37,849 nt of DNA from Frankiales bacterium (GCA_025980325.1 JAICXQ010000018.1:1-37849), one strand, 5' to 3'; positions 9,251 through 17,790 are shown, counted from the stretch's first letter. Made by a program: numbers and translations. The notes: generated by a model from the sequence alone, not told the origin.

Positions 9251-10590
9251 TGGTGGTGCGCCGCCTCTCGCGCGCCCTGGCCGGGCTGACCGTGCGCGGG
9301 CGCTGCGTGCTGTCATCGGGATTCGCGGCGCTGGTGCCCGGGCTGGCGCTGCGCGAGATCAACGTCACCCGGGTCGGTGTCTTCCTGATCGCGCTGCCGC
9401 TGCTGTCGTACACGCTGGTCGCGCGGACCCGCTACCGGCTGACCTGCAACCGGCGGCTCGACCCGGTCCGGGTGCCGGCGGGGTCCAGTTCGACCGTCGT
9501 GCTGCGGCTGCAGAACGTCTCCCGGCTGCCGACCGGCGTCATGCTCGCCGAGGACACGGTGCCGTACCTGCTCGGCGGCCGCCCGCGGTTCGTCCTCGAC
9601 CGGGTGCTGCCGCAGCGCACGATCGAGGTGGAGTACTCGGTCCACTCGCAGGTCCGCGGCCGGTTCCGGATCGGGCCGCTGACGGTCCGGCTGACCGATC
9701 CGTTCGGGCTGGTCGAGTTGCCGCGCGCGTTCACGTCGGTCGAATCGCTGATGGTCACGCCGGTCGTGCATCACCTGCCCGAGACCCGGCTCGGCGGCGA
9801 GTGGGCGGGCGCGGGCGAGAGCCTGTCCCGTTCGGTCGCGACCGCCGGAGAAGACGACTCGGCGACCCGGGAGTACCGCCTCGGCGACGACCTGCGCCGG
9901 ATCCACTGGCGGTCGACCGCGCGCCGTGGCGAGTTGATGGTGCGGCGCGAGGAGCAGCCGTGGCAGAGCCGCGCCGTCGTACTGCTCGACTGCCGCGCCG
10001 GCGCGCACCACGGCGACGGCGCGCTGAGCTCGTTCGAGTGGGCGGTGTCGGCGGCGGCCTCGATCGGGCTGCATCTCGCCGGCGCCGGGTTCACCATCCG
10101 GCTGGTGACCGACATCGGCGACGAGGTCACCGCGGTGGACCTGGCCGCGCACTCGATGGAAAGCGTGCTGCTCGACGTCCTCGCCGTGCAGACCGCCTCG
10201 ACCGGTACGACGCTGCAGGCCGGCACGACCGCGCTGCGGCGCGGCGGCGGCGAAGAGCTCTTCGTCGCGATCGTCGCGCCGATGACGTCGGAGGACACCG
10301 AGCAACTCGCCCGCGCGATCCACGGCGGATCCTCGATCGGCGTCGCGCTCGTCCTCGACACGGCCAGCTGGACCCAGCTCTCGCCCCGGGCGACGGCCGC
10401 CGCGACCCAGAACTACCGCGACAACTGTGACGTGCTGCGCGCGGCCGGCTGGCGGGTCATCCCGGTCGGCCGCGGCGGCGATCTCACCAAGCTGTGGCCG
10501 TACGCCGGCACCGGCCTCGCCGCCGCGACCGGGCGCGAGGCCGCGTTCCTGCCGCCGGTGGCCCAGGCGGGGATCGAGGCCAGCGCATGA
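9250..10590 (+). CDS. DUF58 domain protein, MoxR partner
   Basis: 446 residues starting at ATG 9250, overlapping the moxR stop by one base (TGATG). The N-terminus carries hydrophobic segments (about residues 36-60), then a beta-rich extracytoplasmic region. The DUF58 signature REYRLGDDLRRIHWRSTARR lies in the middle, followed by a VWA-like half (VVLLDCRAGAH). This family nearly always sits between moxR and a transglutaminase gene, as it does here. It probably forms a membrane complex with both neighbours. Biochemical function is not established. Confidence 0.9.
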
Positions 10591-12944
10591 GCGGCCGGGG
10601 CCGGCTCACCCTTGCGAGCGCGGTCGCGACCATCGCGACGGCGGTCGGGTTCACGTCGGTCTTCAAGGGCTGGGCGTGGCTGCTGCCGGTCGTGATCGCG
10701 GTCGCGCTGGTCTGCGGCGGCAACGAAGCGGTACGACGGCTGCGCGTCCCGTCGCCGTTCGGGCCGTTGATCGCGGCCGTTCTGGTGCTGTGTTACCTGA
10801 CCCTGCTCGACGCCCGCCGGGTCGCGGTCGGTGGGCTGCTGCCCGGTCCGGCGGCGCTGCGCTCACTCGGTGAGACGGCGCGGTCGGGCTTCACCGACAT
10901 CCGGCGGCTGTCGACGCCGGTGCCGACCCACGCCGGGCTGGTGTTGCTCGTCGTCGTGTCGATGGCGGCGGTCGCGCTGATCGTCGACCTGCTCGCGGTC
11001 ACCATGCGCCGGGCCGCGCTCGCCGGCCTGCCGCTGCTCGCTGTCTTCGCCGTCTGCACCTCGGTCGCGAAGCACGGCGTCGGATGGTTGGCGTTCGGGG
11101 TCGCGACCGCCGGTTACCTCTGGCTGCTGCTGGCCGACTCACGCGACCGCATCTCGCGGTGGGGCCGCACCCTCGGGATGGAGCAGGGCACCAGGATCAC
11201 GTGGGCCGACCAGGACCTCGCGCCGTCGCCGCTGTCGGCGCTCGGCCGGCGGATCGGCGCGTCCGCCATCGTGGTCGGCGTCGTCGTGCCGATGGCGCTG
11301 CCCGGCCTGCACGGCGGCGTGCCGAAGCACGGGGGCGGCGGTCTGGGTTCCGGTGGTGGCGGCCACTCGGTCGCGACGCTGAACCCGCTCGTCACCTTGA
11401 AGAGCCAACTCGTCAGCAAGACCGACACGCCCTTGCTGCGCTACACCTCGAGCGACCCGCAGCCGGCGTACGTGCGGTTGACCGCGCTCGACGAGTTCGA
11501 CGGCACGACGTTCTCGCCGCACGAGTTGCGGGCACCGCCGGCGAAGCCGGTGAAGAAAGGGATGCCCGCGCCGGCGGTGACCGGACCGACGGTGGACATC
11601 TCGGTGCGCGTGGGCAAGCTCGCGGTGCACTGGCTGCCGTTGCCGACCCAGGCCGAGAGCGTGCACGTGAGCGGCGACTGGTCGTTCGACCCCGTCACCA
11701 ACACGATCTTCTCGGCGCGCGACGACACCCAGGACCTCGGCTACACCGCGACCGTCGTGCGCCCGGACCCGTCGGCGAACGCGCTCGAAGCGGTCGGCAA
11801 CGTGGTCCCGTCCGGGTTCGCGGACGACCTCGCGCTGCCCGACCTGCCGGGCAACATCGTCGACCTGGCCGCGCAGATCACCGCGAAGGCGCGGACGCCG
11901 TTCGACAAGGCCGTCGCGATCCAGCAGTACCTCACCTCGGAGCTGTTCCTCTACGACACCTCGGTGAGCGGCGACGACAGCACGGACGCACTCGAGGACT
12001 TCCTGTTCAAGACCAAGCGCGGGTTCTGCCAGCAGTTCGCGGCCGCGATGACGGTGCTCGCCCGCCTGCAGGGAATCCCGGCACGGGTCGCGGTCGGGTT
12101 CACCCGCGGCGACAAGCAGCCGGACGGCAGCTGGCTGATCACGACGCACGACGCGCACGCCTGGCCGGAGCTGTTCTTCACCGGGTACGGCTGGTTGCCG
12201 TTCGAGCCGACGCCGCGCGGCGATGGGCAGGCGGTCGCGCCGGCGTTCACCCTTCCGGGCGCGACCACCGGCCCGGCCCCGTCGAACCCTGACGGTCCGG
12301 AGCCGACGCCGTCGTCCACCGCCAGCAAGTCGGCCGCGGACAAGAAGGGCATCGACACCCTCGGCGCGAACGGGCAACCGCTGCCGCCGACCGACGCGAA
12401 CCACGCCGGCCACGCCTCGCCCTGGTGGTTCCTGCTCGCGCTGCTCGCGCTGATGCTGCCGGTGCCGGCGCTGGCCCGTTCGTTCGGCCGGACCCGTCGC
12501 TGGCGAACCGCCGACAGCAGCGGCGAGCTCGCCCACGCGGCCTGGGCCGAGTTGCGGGCGAGCGCCATCGACGCCGGGGCCGCCTGGCACGACGGGCTCA
12601 GTCCGCGCGGCGCGGCCCGGGTGCTGCGCGCCGACGTACCGCTCGCACCGGCGGCGGACGAGGCTCTCGACCGGCTGGTCCGGGCGGAAGAGCGGGCGCG
12701 GTACGCCGCCGACCCTCGATCGGCCGCCAACCGCGGGCTGCCCGACGACGTCGAGATCGTGCGGATCTCGCTGCTGGCCCGGTGCACATTGCTGGCCCGG
12801 TGGCGCGCCCGTGTCCTTCCCGCCTCGACTCTTGCCGCCGTACGGGCTGCCGGGACGCGGGTCGCCGACGGGCTCGATGCTTTCGACGACGCCGCCGCCT
12901 GGCTGCGCAGGCGAGCGCTCCGGCTAGCCCCTGCCCACCACTAG
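10587..12944 (+). CDS. Membrane-anchored transglutaminase-like protein (TgpA/DUF4129 type)
   Basis: 785 residues from ATG 10587, overlapping the DUF58 stop (ATGA). The N-terminal third holds about six membrane helices; a large extracellular part follows with the transglutaminase core: Cys481 in RGFCQQFA, His524 in DAHAWPE, and Glu540 in WLPFEPTP where a classic triad has Asp (Glu is common in actinobacterial members). A Pro/Ser-rich linker leads to a last helix (PWWFLLALLALMLPVPALA) and a cytoplasmic DUF4129-like tail. Third member of the moxR-DUF58-transglutaminase set. The substrate is unknown; protein cross-linking or proteolysis at the envelope are possibilities. Confidence 0.9.
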   Translation: MSGRGRLTLASAVATIATAVGFTSVFKGWAWLLPVVIAVALVCGGNEAVRRLRVPSPFGPLIAAVLVLCYLTLLDARRVAVGGLLPGPAALRSLGETARSGFTDIRRLSTPVPTHAGLVLLVVVSMAAVALIVDLLAVTMRRAALAGLPLLAVFAVCTSVAKHGVGWLAFGVATAGYLWLLLADSRDRISRWGRTLGMEQGTRITWADQDLAPSPLSALGRRIGASAIVVGVVVPMALPGLHGGVPKHGGGGLGSGGGGHSVATLNPLVTLKSQLVSKTDTPLLRYTSSDPQPAYVRLTALDEFDGTTFSPHELRAPPAKPVKKGMPAPAVTGPTVDISVRVGKLAVHWLPLPTQAESVHVSGDWSFDPVTNTIFSARDDTQDLGYTATVVRPDPSANALEAVGNVVPSGFADDLALPDLPGNIVDLAAQITAKARTPFDKAVAIQQYLTSELFLYDTSVSGDDSTDALEDFLFKTKRGFCQQFAAAMTVLARLQGIPARVAVGFTRGDKQPDGSWLITTHDAHAWPELFFTGYGWLPFEPTPRGDGQAVAPAFTLPGATTGPAPSNPDGPEPTPSSTASKSAADKKGIDTLGANGQPLPPTDANHAGHASPWWFLLALLALMLPVPALARSFGRTRRWRTADSSGELAHAAWAELRASAIDAGAAWHDGLSPRGAARVLRADVPLAPAADEALDRLVRAEERARYAADPRSAANRGLPDDVEIVRISLLARCTLLARWRARVLPASTLAAVRAAGTRVADGLDAFDDAAAWLRRRALRLAPAHH

Positions 12945-12997
12945 AAGCCGTTGGTGATCATGGCGAAACGCAGGCGGGCGGCGTGCGGATCAGTTGA

Positions 12998-13387
12998 TCA
13001 GCCGGGGCCGCGGTCGTCGTAGCGGCGTTCCCAGCGCTCTTCGAGGCGGGTCGACAGCGAGCGGCGCGGGCGGCGAGGCTCGGAACCGGTCGCGGCGCCG
13101 CGCAGTCGCTGGCGGATCGACAGGCTGTACCAGGCCGCGCCGAGCATGAACAGGAATCCCGCGGCGCCGAGGACGATCCCGAGCACCGTGCTGGTGTTGA
13201 GGGTGATCACCCCGGCGAGCAGACCGGCCAGGCCGACGACGAAGAGCACGACCGCGCGCAGGAGCGTGTTCCGGCGTACGGTGCCGGGATCCTTGGTCCG
13301 CCACGAGCGGGCGAACTTCGGATCCTCGGCATAGAGCGACTGCTCGATCTGCTCGAGCAACCGCTGCTCGTGCTCGGAGAGCGGCAC
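12998..13387 (-). CDS. DUF3040 small membrane protein (Rv2169c-like)
   Basis: 129 residues from GTG 13387, preceded by AGGAGGA. It begins PLSEHEQRLLEQIEQSLYAED, quoted as SEHEQRLLEQIEQSLYAEDP, the classic DUF3040 opening, then has two membrane helices (AVVLFVVGLAGLLAGVI and VLGIVLGAAGFLFMLGAAW) and a basic tail. It matches Rv2169c of M. tuberculosis, which lies near mraZ there too. Function is unknown. It lies 46 bases after dinB and may be cotranscribed with it. It converges on the transglutaminase gene with 53 bases between, in which no clear terminator is visible. Confidence 0.9.
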   Translation of the reverse strand: MPLSEHEQRLLEQIEQSLYAEDPKFARSWRTKDPGTVRRNTLLRAVVLFVVGLAGLLAGVITLNTSTVLGIVLGAAGFLFMLGAAWYSLSIRQRLRGAATGSEPRRPRRSLSTRLEERWERRYDDRGPG

Positions 13388-13433
13388 GTCTCCTCCTACC
13401 GCTGACGCCACCCGACCCGAGGGGCGTACCCAT

Positions 13434-14714
13434 TCACCATACGGTTGTGTCGTCCTCTCGGGAAGAAGACCTGAGGTCACGATCAGGTGGTCGCTCGCGG
13501 TCGACGAGAGCGGCCGGCCGGACCGCTCCCGCGCCGAATCTGGCGGCCGCGCGACCGGCTGCCTGCTCGGCCTTGCGCCACTCCTCGCTCGCGCCGTCCA
13601 TCGCCAGCTGACGCGGGGTGCTCGCGCCCTCCGACAGCCCCTCGACCCGCACGCCGACGAGCCGGATCCGCGCCCGGTCGAGGCGCAGCGCGTCGTAGAG
13701 CATCCGGGCGGTGTCGTAGACGACGCGGGCGAGATCGGTCGGCTCGGCGAGGGTCTTGGATCGCGTGATCGTCGTGAAGTCGGCGAAGCGCACCTTGATC
13801 GAGACGGTGCGCCCGACGTGGCCGGCCTTGCGCAGCCGGGCGGCGGTGCGTTCGGACAGGCGCAGCAGCTCGCGCCGTACGACGACCGGGTCCTCGACGT
13901 CGCGGGCGAACGTCTCCTCCGCGCCGATGCTGCGGTCGGGCTCGTGCGGTACGACGGCGCGATCGTCGCGGCCCCAGGCCAGTGCGGCAAGGTGCGCCCC
14001 GGCCGCCGGGCCGAGGGCGCGGGCCAGCGTCGCCTCGGGCGTGTGCGCGATGTCGCCGATCGTCTGCAGCCCGATGCGCTTGAGCGCTTCCTCGGCCCGT
14101 TCGCCGACGCCCCACAGTGCCGCGATCGGCAGCGGGTGCAGGAAGGCGACCGCACCGTCGCGCGGGATCACGAGCAGGCCGTCCGGCTTCGCCCGGCCGG
14201 ACGCGAGCTTCGCCAGGAACTTCGTGCTCGCGACGCCGACCGAACACGGCAGCCGTTGCTCGTCGGCGACCCGGGCGCGGATCAGCTCGCCGATCTCCCC
14301 CGCGCTGCCGAGCCGGCGGCGCGCGCCGGCGACGTCGAGGAACGCCTCGTCCAGCGACAGCGGCTCGACCAGCGGCGTGATCGACCGGAAGATCTCCATG
14401 ACCGCGCGCGAGGCGTCGGCGTACCCGCCCGGGGTCGGCGGAATCACGGTCGCCTGCGGGCACAGCCGGCGGGCCCGGCTCATCGGCATCGCGCTGTGCA
14501 CGCCGAACGCGCGCGCCTCGTAGGTCGCGGACAGCACGACCGAGCGGCCGCCGAGACCGCCGACGATCACCGGCTTGCCTTTCAGGTCCGGTCGCTCGCG
14601 CAGCGCGACGCTGGCGTAGAACGCGTCCATGTCGACGTGCAAGATCGGGCATCCGGTGTCGTCGCCGCGCTGCTGCGGCCGGCTGTGGCCGCGGTCGAGC
14701 TGGCGACGGCTCAT
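13434..14714 (-). CDS. dinB: DNA polymerase IV (Y family)
   Basis: 426-residue translesion polymerase. Catalytic blocks are HVDMDAFYASVALRERPDL (metal Asp, steric-gate region) and SLDEAFLDV; the VGVASTKFLAKLASGRAKPDG palm and helix-hairpin-helix thumb (LWGVGERAEEALKRIGLQTI) follow, then the little-finger domain. The start ATG 14714 overlaps the methyltransferase stop (ATGA). The C-terminus ends REDDTTVW and shows no obvious beta-clamp-binding motif, as in some mycobacterial DinB2 proteins. No SOS box is seen in front of this gene or its upstream partner. Confidence 0.95.
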   Translation of the reverse strand: MSRRQLDRGHSRPQQRGDDTGCPILHVDMDAFYASVALRERPDLKGKPVIVGGLGGRSVVLSATYEARAFGVHSAMPMSRARRLCPQATVIPPTPGGYADASRAVMEIFRSITPLVEPLSLDEAFLDVAGARRRLGSAGEIGELIRARVADEQRLPCSVGVASTKFLAKLASGRAKPDGLLVIPRDGAVAFLHPLPIAALWGVGERAEEALKRIGLQTIGDIAHTPEATLARALGPAAGAHLAALAWGRDDRAVVPHEPDRSIGAEETFARDVEDPVVVRRELLRLSERTAARLRKAGHVGRTVSIKVRFADFTTITRSKTLAEPTDLARVVYDTARMLYDALRLDRARIRLVGVRVEGLSEGASTPRQLAMDGASEEWRKAEQAAGRAAARFGAGAVRPAALVDRERPPDRDLRSSSREDDTTVW

Positions 14715-15454
14715 CGGGCCGCGAGCAGGTGCAGCTGGGACGCGACGGCGAGGTAGTCCGGGCGGCGGGCGGCCGCCTGCTCGAGCGCGAGCAGCTCCCG
14801 TTCGGCATCCGGATCGCCGTCGACCAAGGCCGGCGGCACGACGTCGGCGAACACGCGGACGCCGTGGGCGAGCCGGGGTTCGAGCCCGACGCCGACCACC
14901 GCGGCGGACAGGTCGTCGAGACCGAATCGACGTACCAACGGGTCGGTCTCTCCCGCCGCTCCGCCGGGGTCGTCGAGGATCCGGCGGGCCTCGCCGAGCC
15001 GGCCGGCCGCGACCCGGGCGAGGACCGCGGCGACCCGGTTGGCGACGAGGATGCTGGCCAGCCCGCCGGGCCGAAGGACAGCGGCGACGGCGGTCAGCGC
15101 GTCGCGCGGGTCGTCGACGACTTCGAGCACGCTGTGGCACAGCACGAGGTCGGCCGACCCGGCGTCGACGACGTCGAGCAGGCCGGCCGCGTCACCTTGG
15201 ATGGCCCGCACTCGCGTGTCGACGCCGGACTCCGCTGCCCGGCGCTCGAGTGCGGCCAGCGAATCAGGGCTCGGGTCGACGACGACGACGTGGTGACCGA
15301 GCTCGGCCAGCGGGACGGCGAACCCGCCGCTGCCGCCGCCGGCGTCGACGATGCTGATCGCCTTGCCGGGCCGGGCCAGCTCGTCGAGGGCGTCGCGCAG
15401 CACCTCCCAGACGACCGCCGTCCGAGCGGACGTGCGCGGTCGGGTGCCGGCCAT
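14711..15454 (-). CDS. Class I SAM-dependent methyltransferase
   Basis: 247 residues. SAM-binding loop VDAGGGSGGFAVPLAELGH, acidic motif II (VVVVDPSPDSL), and LVLCHSVLEVVDDP motif, then a lid region. No substrate can be assigned from sequence; CmoM/UbiE-like small-molecule or tRNA methylation are both possible. It starts at ATG 15454 with a TACGCT hexamer seven bases upstream and no Shine-Dalgarno, so it is likely leaderless. Its stop overlaps dinB, so the two are one coupled unit. Confidence 0.85.
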   Translation of the reverse strand: MAGTRPRTSARTAVVWEVLRDALDELARPGKAISIVDAGGGSGGFAVPLAELGHHVVVVDPSPDSLAALERRAAESGVDTRVRAIQGDAAGLLDVVDAGSADLVLCHSVLEVVDDPRDALTAVAAVLRPGGLASILVANRVAAVLARVAAGRLGEARRILDDPGGAAGETDPLVRRFGLDDLSAAVVGVGLEPRLAHGVRVFADVVPPALVDGDPDAERELLALEQAAARRPDYLAVASQLHLLAAR

Positions 15455-15461
15455 GGTCGCC

Positions 15462-15467
15462 AGCGTA
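15462..15467 (-). promoter_or_regulatory. -10 element of the methyltransferase-dinB unit
   Basis: TACGCT on the minus strand ends seven bases before ATG 15454, the spacing expected for a leaderless transcript. No convincing -35 is seen. The rest of 15468-15525 shows nothing recognisable. Confidence 0.5.
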
Positions 15468-15525
15468 CGGCCCGGTACCGACAGGATCGGCTACCGACGG
15501 ATCCGCGCGAGCGGTTCCCGGCGGG

Positions 15526-16560
15526 TTACGCCACGCGGGTCAAGGTGACGGTGAGCCAGCCCGACGCGATCGACCGGTTGGACAGGTTGATCGACAGTTG
15601 CAGCGGCGCGCTCTTCGTCACCGCCATCGTGCCGGTATAGGTGTGGTTCTTCGTATTGCAGCCACCGCCGGTACGCACCGACGGTCGCCAGCCACTCGAC
15701 GTCGAGTTGACGACGAGATCGCGCACCCCGGTGCTGGACGACGTCTCCCCGGGCGCGAGCGAACGCCAGACCAGGTTGCCGTACCCCTCGGAGCACTCGG
15801 CGTCGGCGGCGTCGGCACCGGCCAGGCCGTAGTGGTAGATGCCGGTGACGGTCAGCCGGTAGGTCATCCCGGCCTTGAGCGCGAACCAGGTGGTGACGCC
15901 GCTGCGCTTGGCCGGCACGGTCACGACCTGCTTCGTGGTCAGGCTCGTGAACAGCGGGTGCGGCGGGGGCATCGGCGTCGAGACCACACCGGTCCAGAAC
16001 GACGTCTTCTTCAACGCCCCGGACCAGTCGAAGCTGAAGTGCACGTGGTCCTGGTGGCACGCGGTCTCGCCGGAGCAGGCGTAGGGCTCCCACTTCTGGC
16101 TCCACGCGCCCCAGATCTGCTTGTTCCAGATGACGTACATGATTCCGAGCCGGCGCAGCATGGCGTTCGTGTTTCCGGCGGCGTCCTTCGCGAACAGCCA
16201 GCCGAAGACCGCGTTGACCTCGGCGACCTGCGCGGCGTTCTTGTAATACACGCCGCCCCAGTCGAGCGCGCGGCCGTCGTAGTGCTCGCTGGTGTCGGTG
16301 CCGCACGGCCGGCTGATCGAGACGATCGTCGTGCCCGGGTAGGTCGCGGTCAGCAGCTTGCCGAAGGCCACCACGCCCGGCTTGTCGGTCGGATCGCAGT
16401 AGGTCTGCGGCTGGTACGGCGGCATCGGCTCGATGCCGGCCGGCAGCGGGACGGGCGGGCGCGGAGTGACGACGGCGGCGTTCGCCGCGGTCGGCGCGAG
16501 AACAGCGGCACCGACGAGAGCGACGAGCAGCGCATGCCGGGCCGGGCGTAGCGAGAACAT
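15526..16560 (-). CDS. Secreted M15/VldE-like zinc-peptidase-fold protein
   Basis: 344 residues with a clear signal peptide (basic start, ALLVALVGAAVLAPTAANA, cleavage after ANA). A central domain (about 60-200) has HYDGRALDWGG and CHQDHVHFSFDW: the His, Asp and His-x-His arrangement of M15 D-Ala-D-Ala peptidase-like folds, seen in actinobacterial ARB-07466/VldE-type proteins. A C-terminal domain of about 130 residues is Ser/Thr-rich and beta-like. Cell-wall cleavage outside the membrane is plausible but not shown. ATG 16560 has GGGGGA upstream. It lies between the HEPN gene and the methyltransferase; the 138 bases upstream hold no certain promoter. Confidence 0.75.
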   Translation of the reverse strand: MFSLRPARHALLVALVGAAVLAPTAANAAVVTPRPPVPLPAGIEPMPPYQPQTYCDPTDKPGVVAFGKLLTATYPGTTIVSISRPCGTDTSEHYDGRALDWGGVYYKNAAQVAEVNAVFGWLFAKDAAGNTNAMLRRLGIMYVIWNKQIWGAWSQKWEPYACSGETACHQDHVHFSFDWSGALKKTSFWTGVVSTPMPPPHPLFTSLTTKQVVTVPAKRSGVTTWFALKAGMTYRLTVTGIYHYGLAGADAADAECSEGYGNLVWRSLAPGETSSSTGVRDLVVNSTSSGWRPSVRTGGGCNTKNHTYTGTMAVTKSAPLQLSINLSNRSIASGWLTVTLTRVA

Positions 16561-16682
16561 CGGGTCCCCCGTGATCGGACGAGATCAAGCGGTCTTAGGG
16601 GTCCTCGTCGCCGCGCTGCTCCGGATGGAGGGTCCGCCTGGGTGATGTGGCGGTGTCGATAGCCGGATAAATCCGCTCAATG

Positions 16683-16702
16683 CTGACAAGTCGAGCTGTC
16701 AG
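16683..16702. repeat. Short inverted repeat over the HEPN gene stop codon
   Basis: CTGACA (16683-16688) and TGTCAG (16697-16702) are perfect inverted arms separated by eight bases, covering the HEPN gene stop. The arms resemble those of the palindrome at 17238-17253 (TGACA/TGTCA) but the spacer is longer. It is too short and lacks a T-run to be a convincing terminator. Confidence 0.35.
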
Positions 16703-17109
16703 CCGGCGCGCTCGGTCGGCAGCAGGCCGAGGGTCGTCTCGACGAGCGCGAGGAACGTGTGGGCGTCGCGGGCCAGGTCGTCGGCCTCGCGCGCGGTCAC
16801 CGCGGTCCGCAGCCCGGCCAGCGCGGCGGCACGCTTGTCCGCGCCGGCGGCGAAGTACGCCGCCCACTCGCCGAGCTCCGGCGCGACCGACGTCAGCAGC
16901 ACCCACGCGCTAGTGGGGCGCCGTACCCTGCCGTCGCTCGGCCGAGCCCGGGCGGCGAGCACCGCCGCGGCCGCCCGCAACGCGGCCAGGTGCGCGGTCG
17001 CGAACCGCTCCGCCGGCGACTCGGCGCGGGCGGCCTCGCGCAGCGCCGCGCGAGCGGCCGCCAGCAGCCGCAGCGTCGGCGCGGCCAACTGGACCGGGAC
17101 GACGGCCAT
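16699..17109 (-). CDS. SAV_6107-family HEPN domain protein
   Basis: 136 residues from ATG 17109. The HEPN helical core reads AAPTLRLLAAARAALREA, ERFATAHLAALRAAAAVL, SAWVLLTSVAPELGEWAAYF and READDLARDAHTFLALVE, matching the actinobacterial SAV_6107 family. HEPN proteins are often RNases or nucleotide-binding partners; the catalytic RxxxxH motif is not obvious here. GGAGGAGG stands just before 17109. An in-frame ATG at 17229 exists, but it sits inside the promoter/SOS box and upstream of the likely transcript start, so it was rejected. A LexA box at the promoter predicts DNA-damage induction. Confidence 0.8.
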   Translation of the reverse strand: MAVVPVQLAAPTLRLLAAARAALREAARAESPAERFATAHLAALRAAAAVLAARARPSDGRVRRPTSAWVLLTSVAPELGEWAAYFAAGADKRAAALAGLRTAVTAREADDLARDAHTFLALVETTLGLLPTERAG

Positions 17110-17221
17110 CCCACCTCCTCCACCGCCGCTGCCTGCTGCGGCCGGTGCTTGCTGCGGGGCTCGGCCGCGGCCGCCGCGCTTTCGCCTTCGGCCTACCTCA
17201 ACCGCGGCCGAGCTCCGCAGT

Positions 17222-17237
17222 TCGAACATATGTTCGA
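17222..17237. promoter_or_regulatory. LexA SOS box, perfect palindrome
   Basis: TCGAACATATGTTCGA matches the mycobacterial/actinobacterial LexA consensus TCGAAC-N4-GTTCGA in every fixed position and is a perfect 16-base palindrome. It covers the probable -10 (TATGTT, 17230-17225) of the minus-strand HEPN gene, a classic repressor position, and lies about 40 bases before the divergent ybaK-type gene. Confidence 0.85.
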
Positions 17238-17254
17238 TGACAGGCGCCTGTCAA
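17225..17254 (-). promoter_or_regulatory. Promoter of the HEPN gene
   Basis: On the minus strand TTGACA (17254-17249) and TATGTT (17230-17225) are 18 bases apart. The -35 lies in one palindrome and the -10 in the other (the SOS box). The transcript would start near 17218, giving a leader of about 108 bases before ATG 17109. Confidence 0.6.
17238..17253. promoter_or_regulatory. Second perfect 16-bp palindrome abutting the SOS box
   Basis: TGACAGGCGCCTGTCA is a perfect palindrome that begins at the base after the SOS box ends, with no gap. It overlaps the TTGACA -35 of the HEPN promoter. It looks like an operator for a dimeric regulator; I do not recognise which. Confidence 0.6.
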
Positions 17255-17263
17255 GCGGGGCAA

Positions 17264-17269
17264 TAGGCT
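17264..17269 (+). promoter_or_regulatory. -10 element of the ybaK-carotenoid operon
   Basis: TAGGCT ends seven bases before ATG 17277, consistent with a leaderless message. It lies within a small inverted repeat (GCGGGG 17255-17260 with CCCCGC 17270-17275). No good -35 is seen at 16-18 bases; regulator-dependent activation is possible. Confidence 0.45.
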
Positions 17270-17276
17270 CCCCGCG

Positions 17277-17777
17277 ATGACTGCGCTGCCGGCCGCCAAC
17301 GGCCCCGCCAACATCCGGGTCGCCGAGGCCCTGACCGCGGCCGGCGCGCACGACGCCGCGGCCGGGGTCCGCCGGCTCGACGAGTCGACCCACACCGCCG
17401 CCGCGGCGGCGACCGCGCTCGGTGTGCCGGTCGGCGCGATCGTCAAGTCACTCGTGTTCACCGCCGACGGCGAGCCGCTGCTCGTCCTCGCCAGTGGCGA
17501 CCATCTCGTCGACACGGCGAAGGTCGCCGCCGCGCTCGAGGTGGCGGAGGTACGGCGGGCCGATCCGGAGACCGTGCGCAGCGCCAGCGGATTCGCGATC
17601 GGCGGGGTCGCGCCGGTCGGCCATCCGGCCCCGCTGCGCACGATCGTGGACGCGCACCTCGCGAGCTACCCGCAACTGTGGGCCGCCGCCGGCACGCCGG
17701 ACTCGATCTTCCCGACCCAGTACGACGAGCTGCTCCGGATCACCGCGGGCACCGCCCTCGACGTCGCGGCCCGGTAA
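17277..17777 (+). CDS. YbaK/EbsC-type aminoacyl-tRNA deacylase
   Basis: 166 residues, full-length YbaK domain. Conserved blocks are AAAATALGVPVGAIVKSLVF (with the key Lys), LLVLASGDHLVD, and SGFAIGGVAPVGHP, then the C-terminal DSIFPTQYDELLRIT. Family members hydrolyse mischarged aminoacyl-tRNA such as Cys-tRNAPro or Ala-tRNAPro in trans. The start ATG 17277 lacks a Shine-Dalgarno and is probably leaderless. The crtA-like gene begins 13 bases after its stop, so this housekeeping gene probably leads the carotenoid operon. Confidence 0.9.
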   Translation: MTALPAANGPANIRVAEALTAAGAHDAAAGVRRLDESTHTAAAAATALGVPVGAIVKSLVFTADGEPLLVLASGDHLVDTAKVAAALEVAEVRRADPETVRSASGFAIGGVAPVGHPAPLRTIVDAHLASYPQLWAAAGTPDSIFPTQYDELLRITAGTALDVAAR

Positions 17778-17790
17778 CCGAGACAGCCCA

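Noticed and set aside
12945-12997. Intrinsic terminator between the transglutaminase and DUF3040 genes
   Set aside because: Only short repeats of GATCA are visible, with no stable stem followed by T residues.
12990-14155. Minus-strand frames of 147 and 385 codons across the DUF3040/dinB region
   Set aside because: Only the final 129 codons of the longer frame, from GTG 13387, resemble a known family. The upstream part is a frame-shifted reading of dinB.
13434-15454. SOS control of dinB
   Set aside because: No LexA-type palindrome was seen near 15454 or 14714, and the methyltransferase-dinB unit has its own -10. The box at 17222 is more than 1.7 kb upstream with an intervening secreted-protein gene.
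16561-16698. Possible c-di-AMP (ydaO-type) riboswitch before the secreted peptidase-like gene
   Set aside because: Such switches precede wall hydrolases in actinobacteria, but the conserved purine-rich core segments could not be found here.
17110-17229. Longer start of the HEPN gene at ATG 17229
   Set aside because: That ATG lies inside the SOS box and upstream of the probable transcript start. The extra 40 residues are low complexity, and a strong ribosome site precedes ATG 17109.
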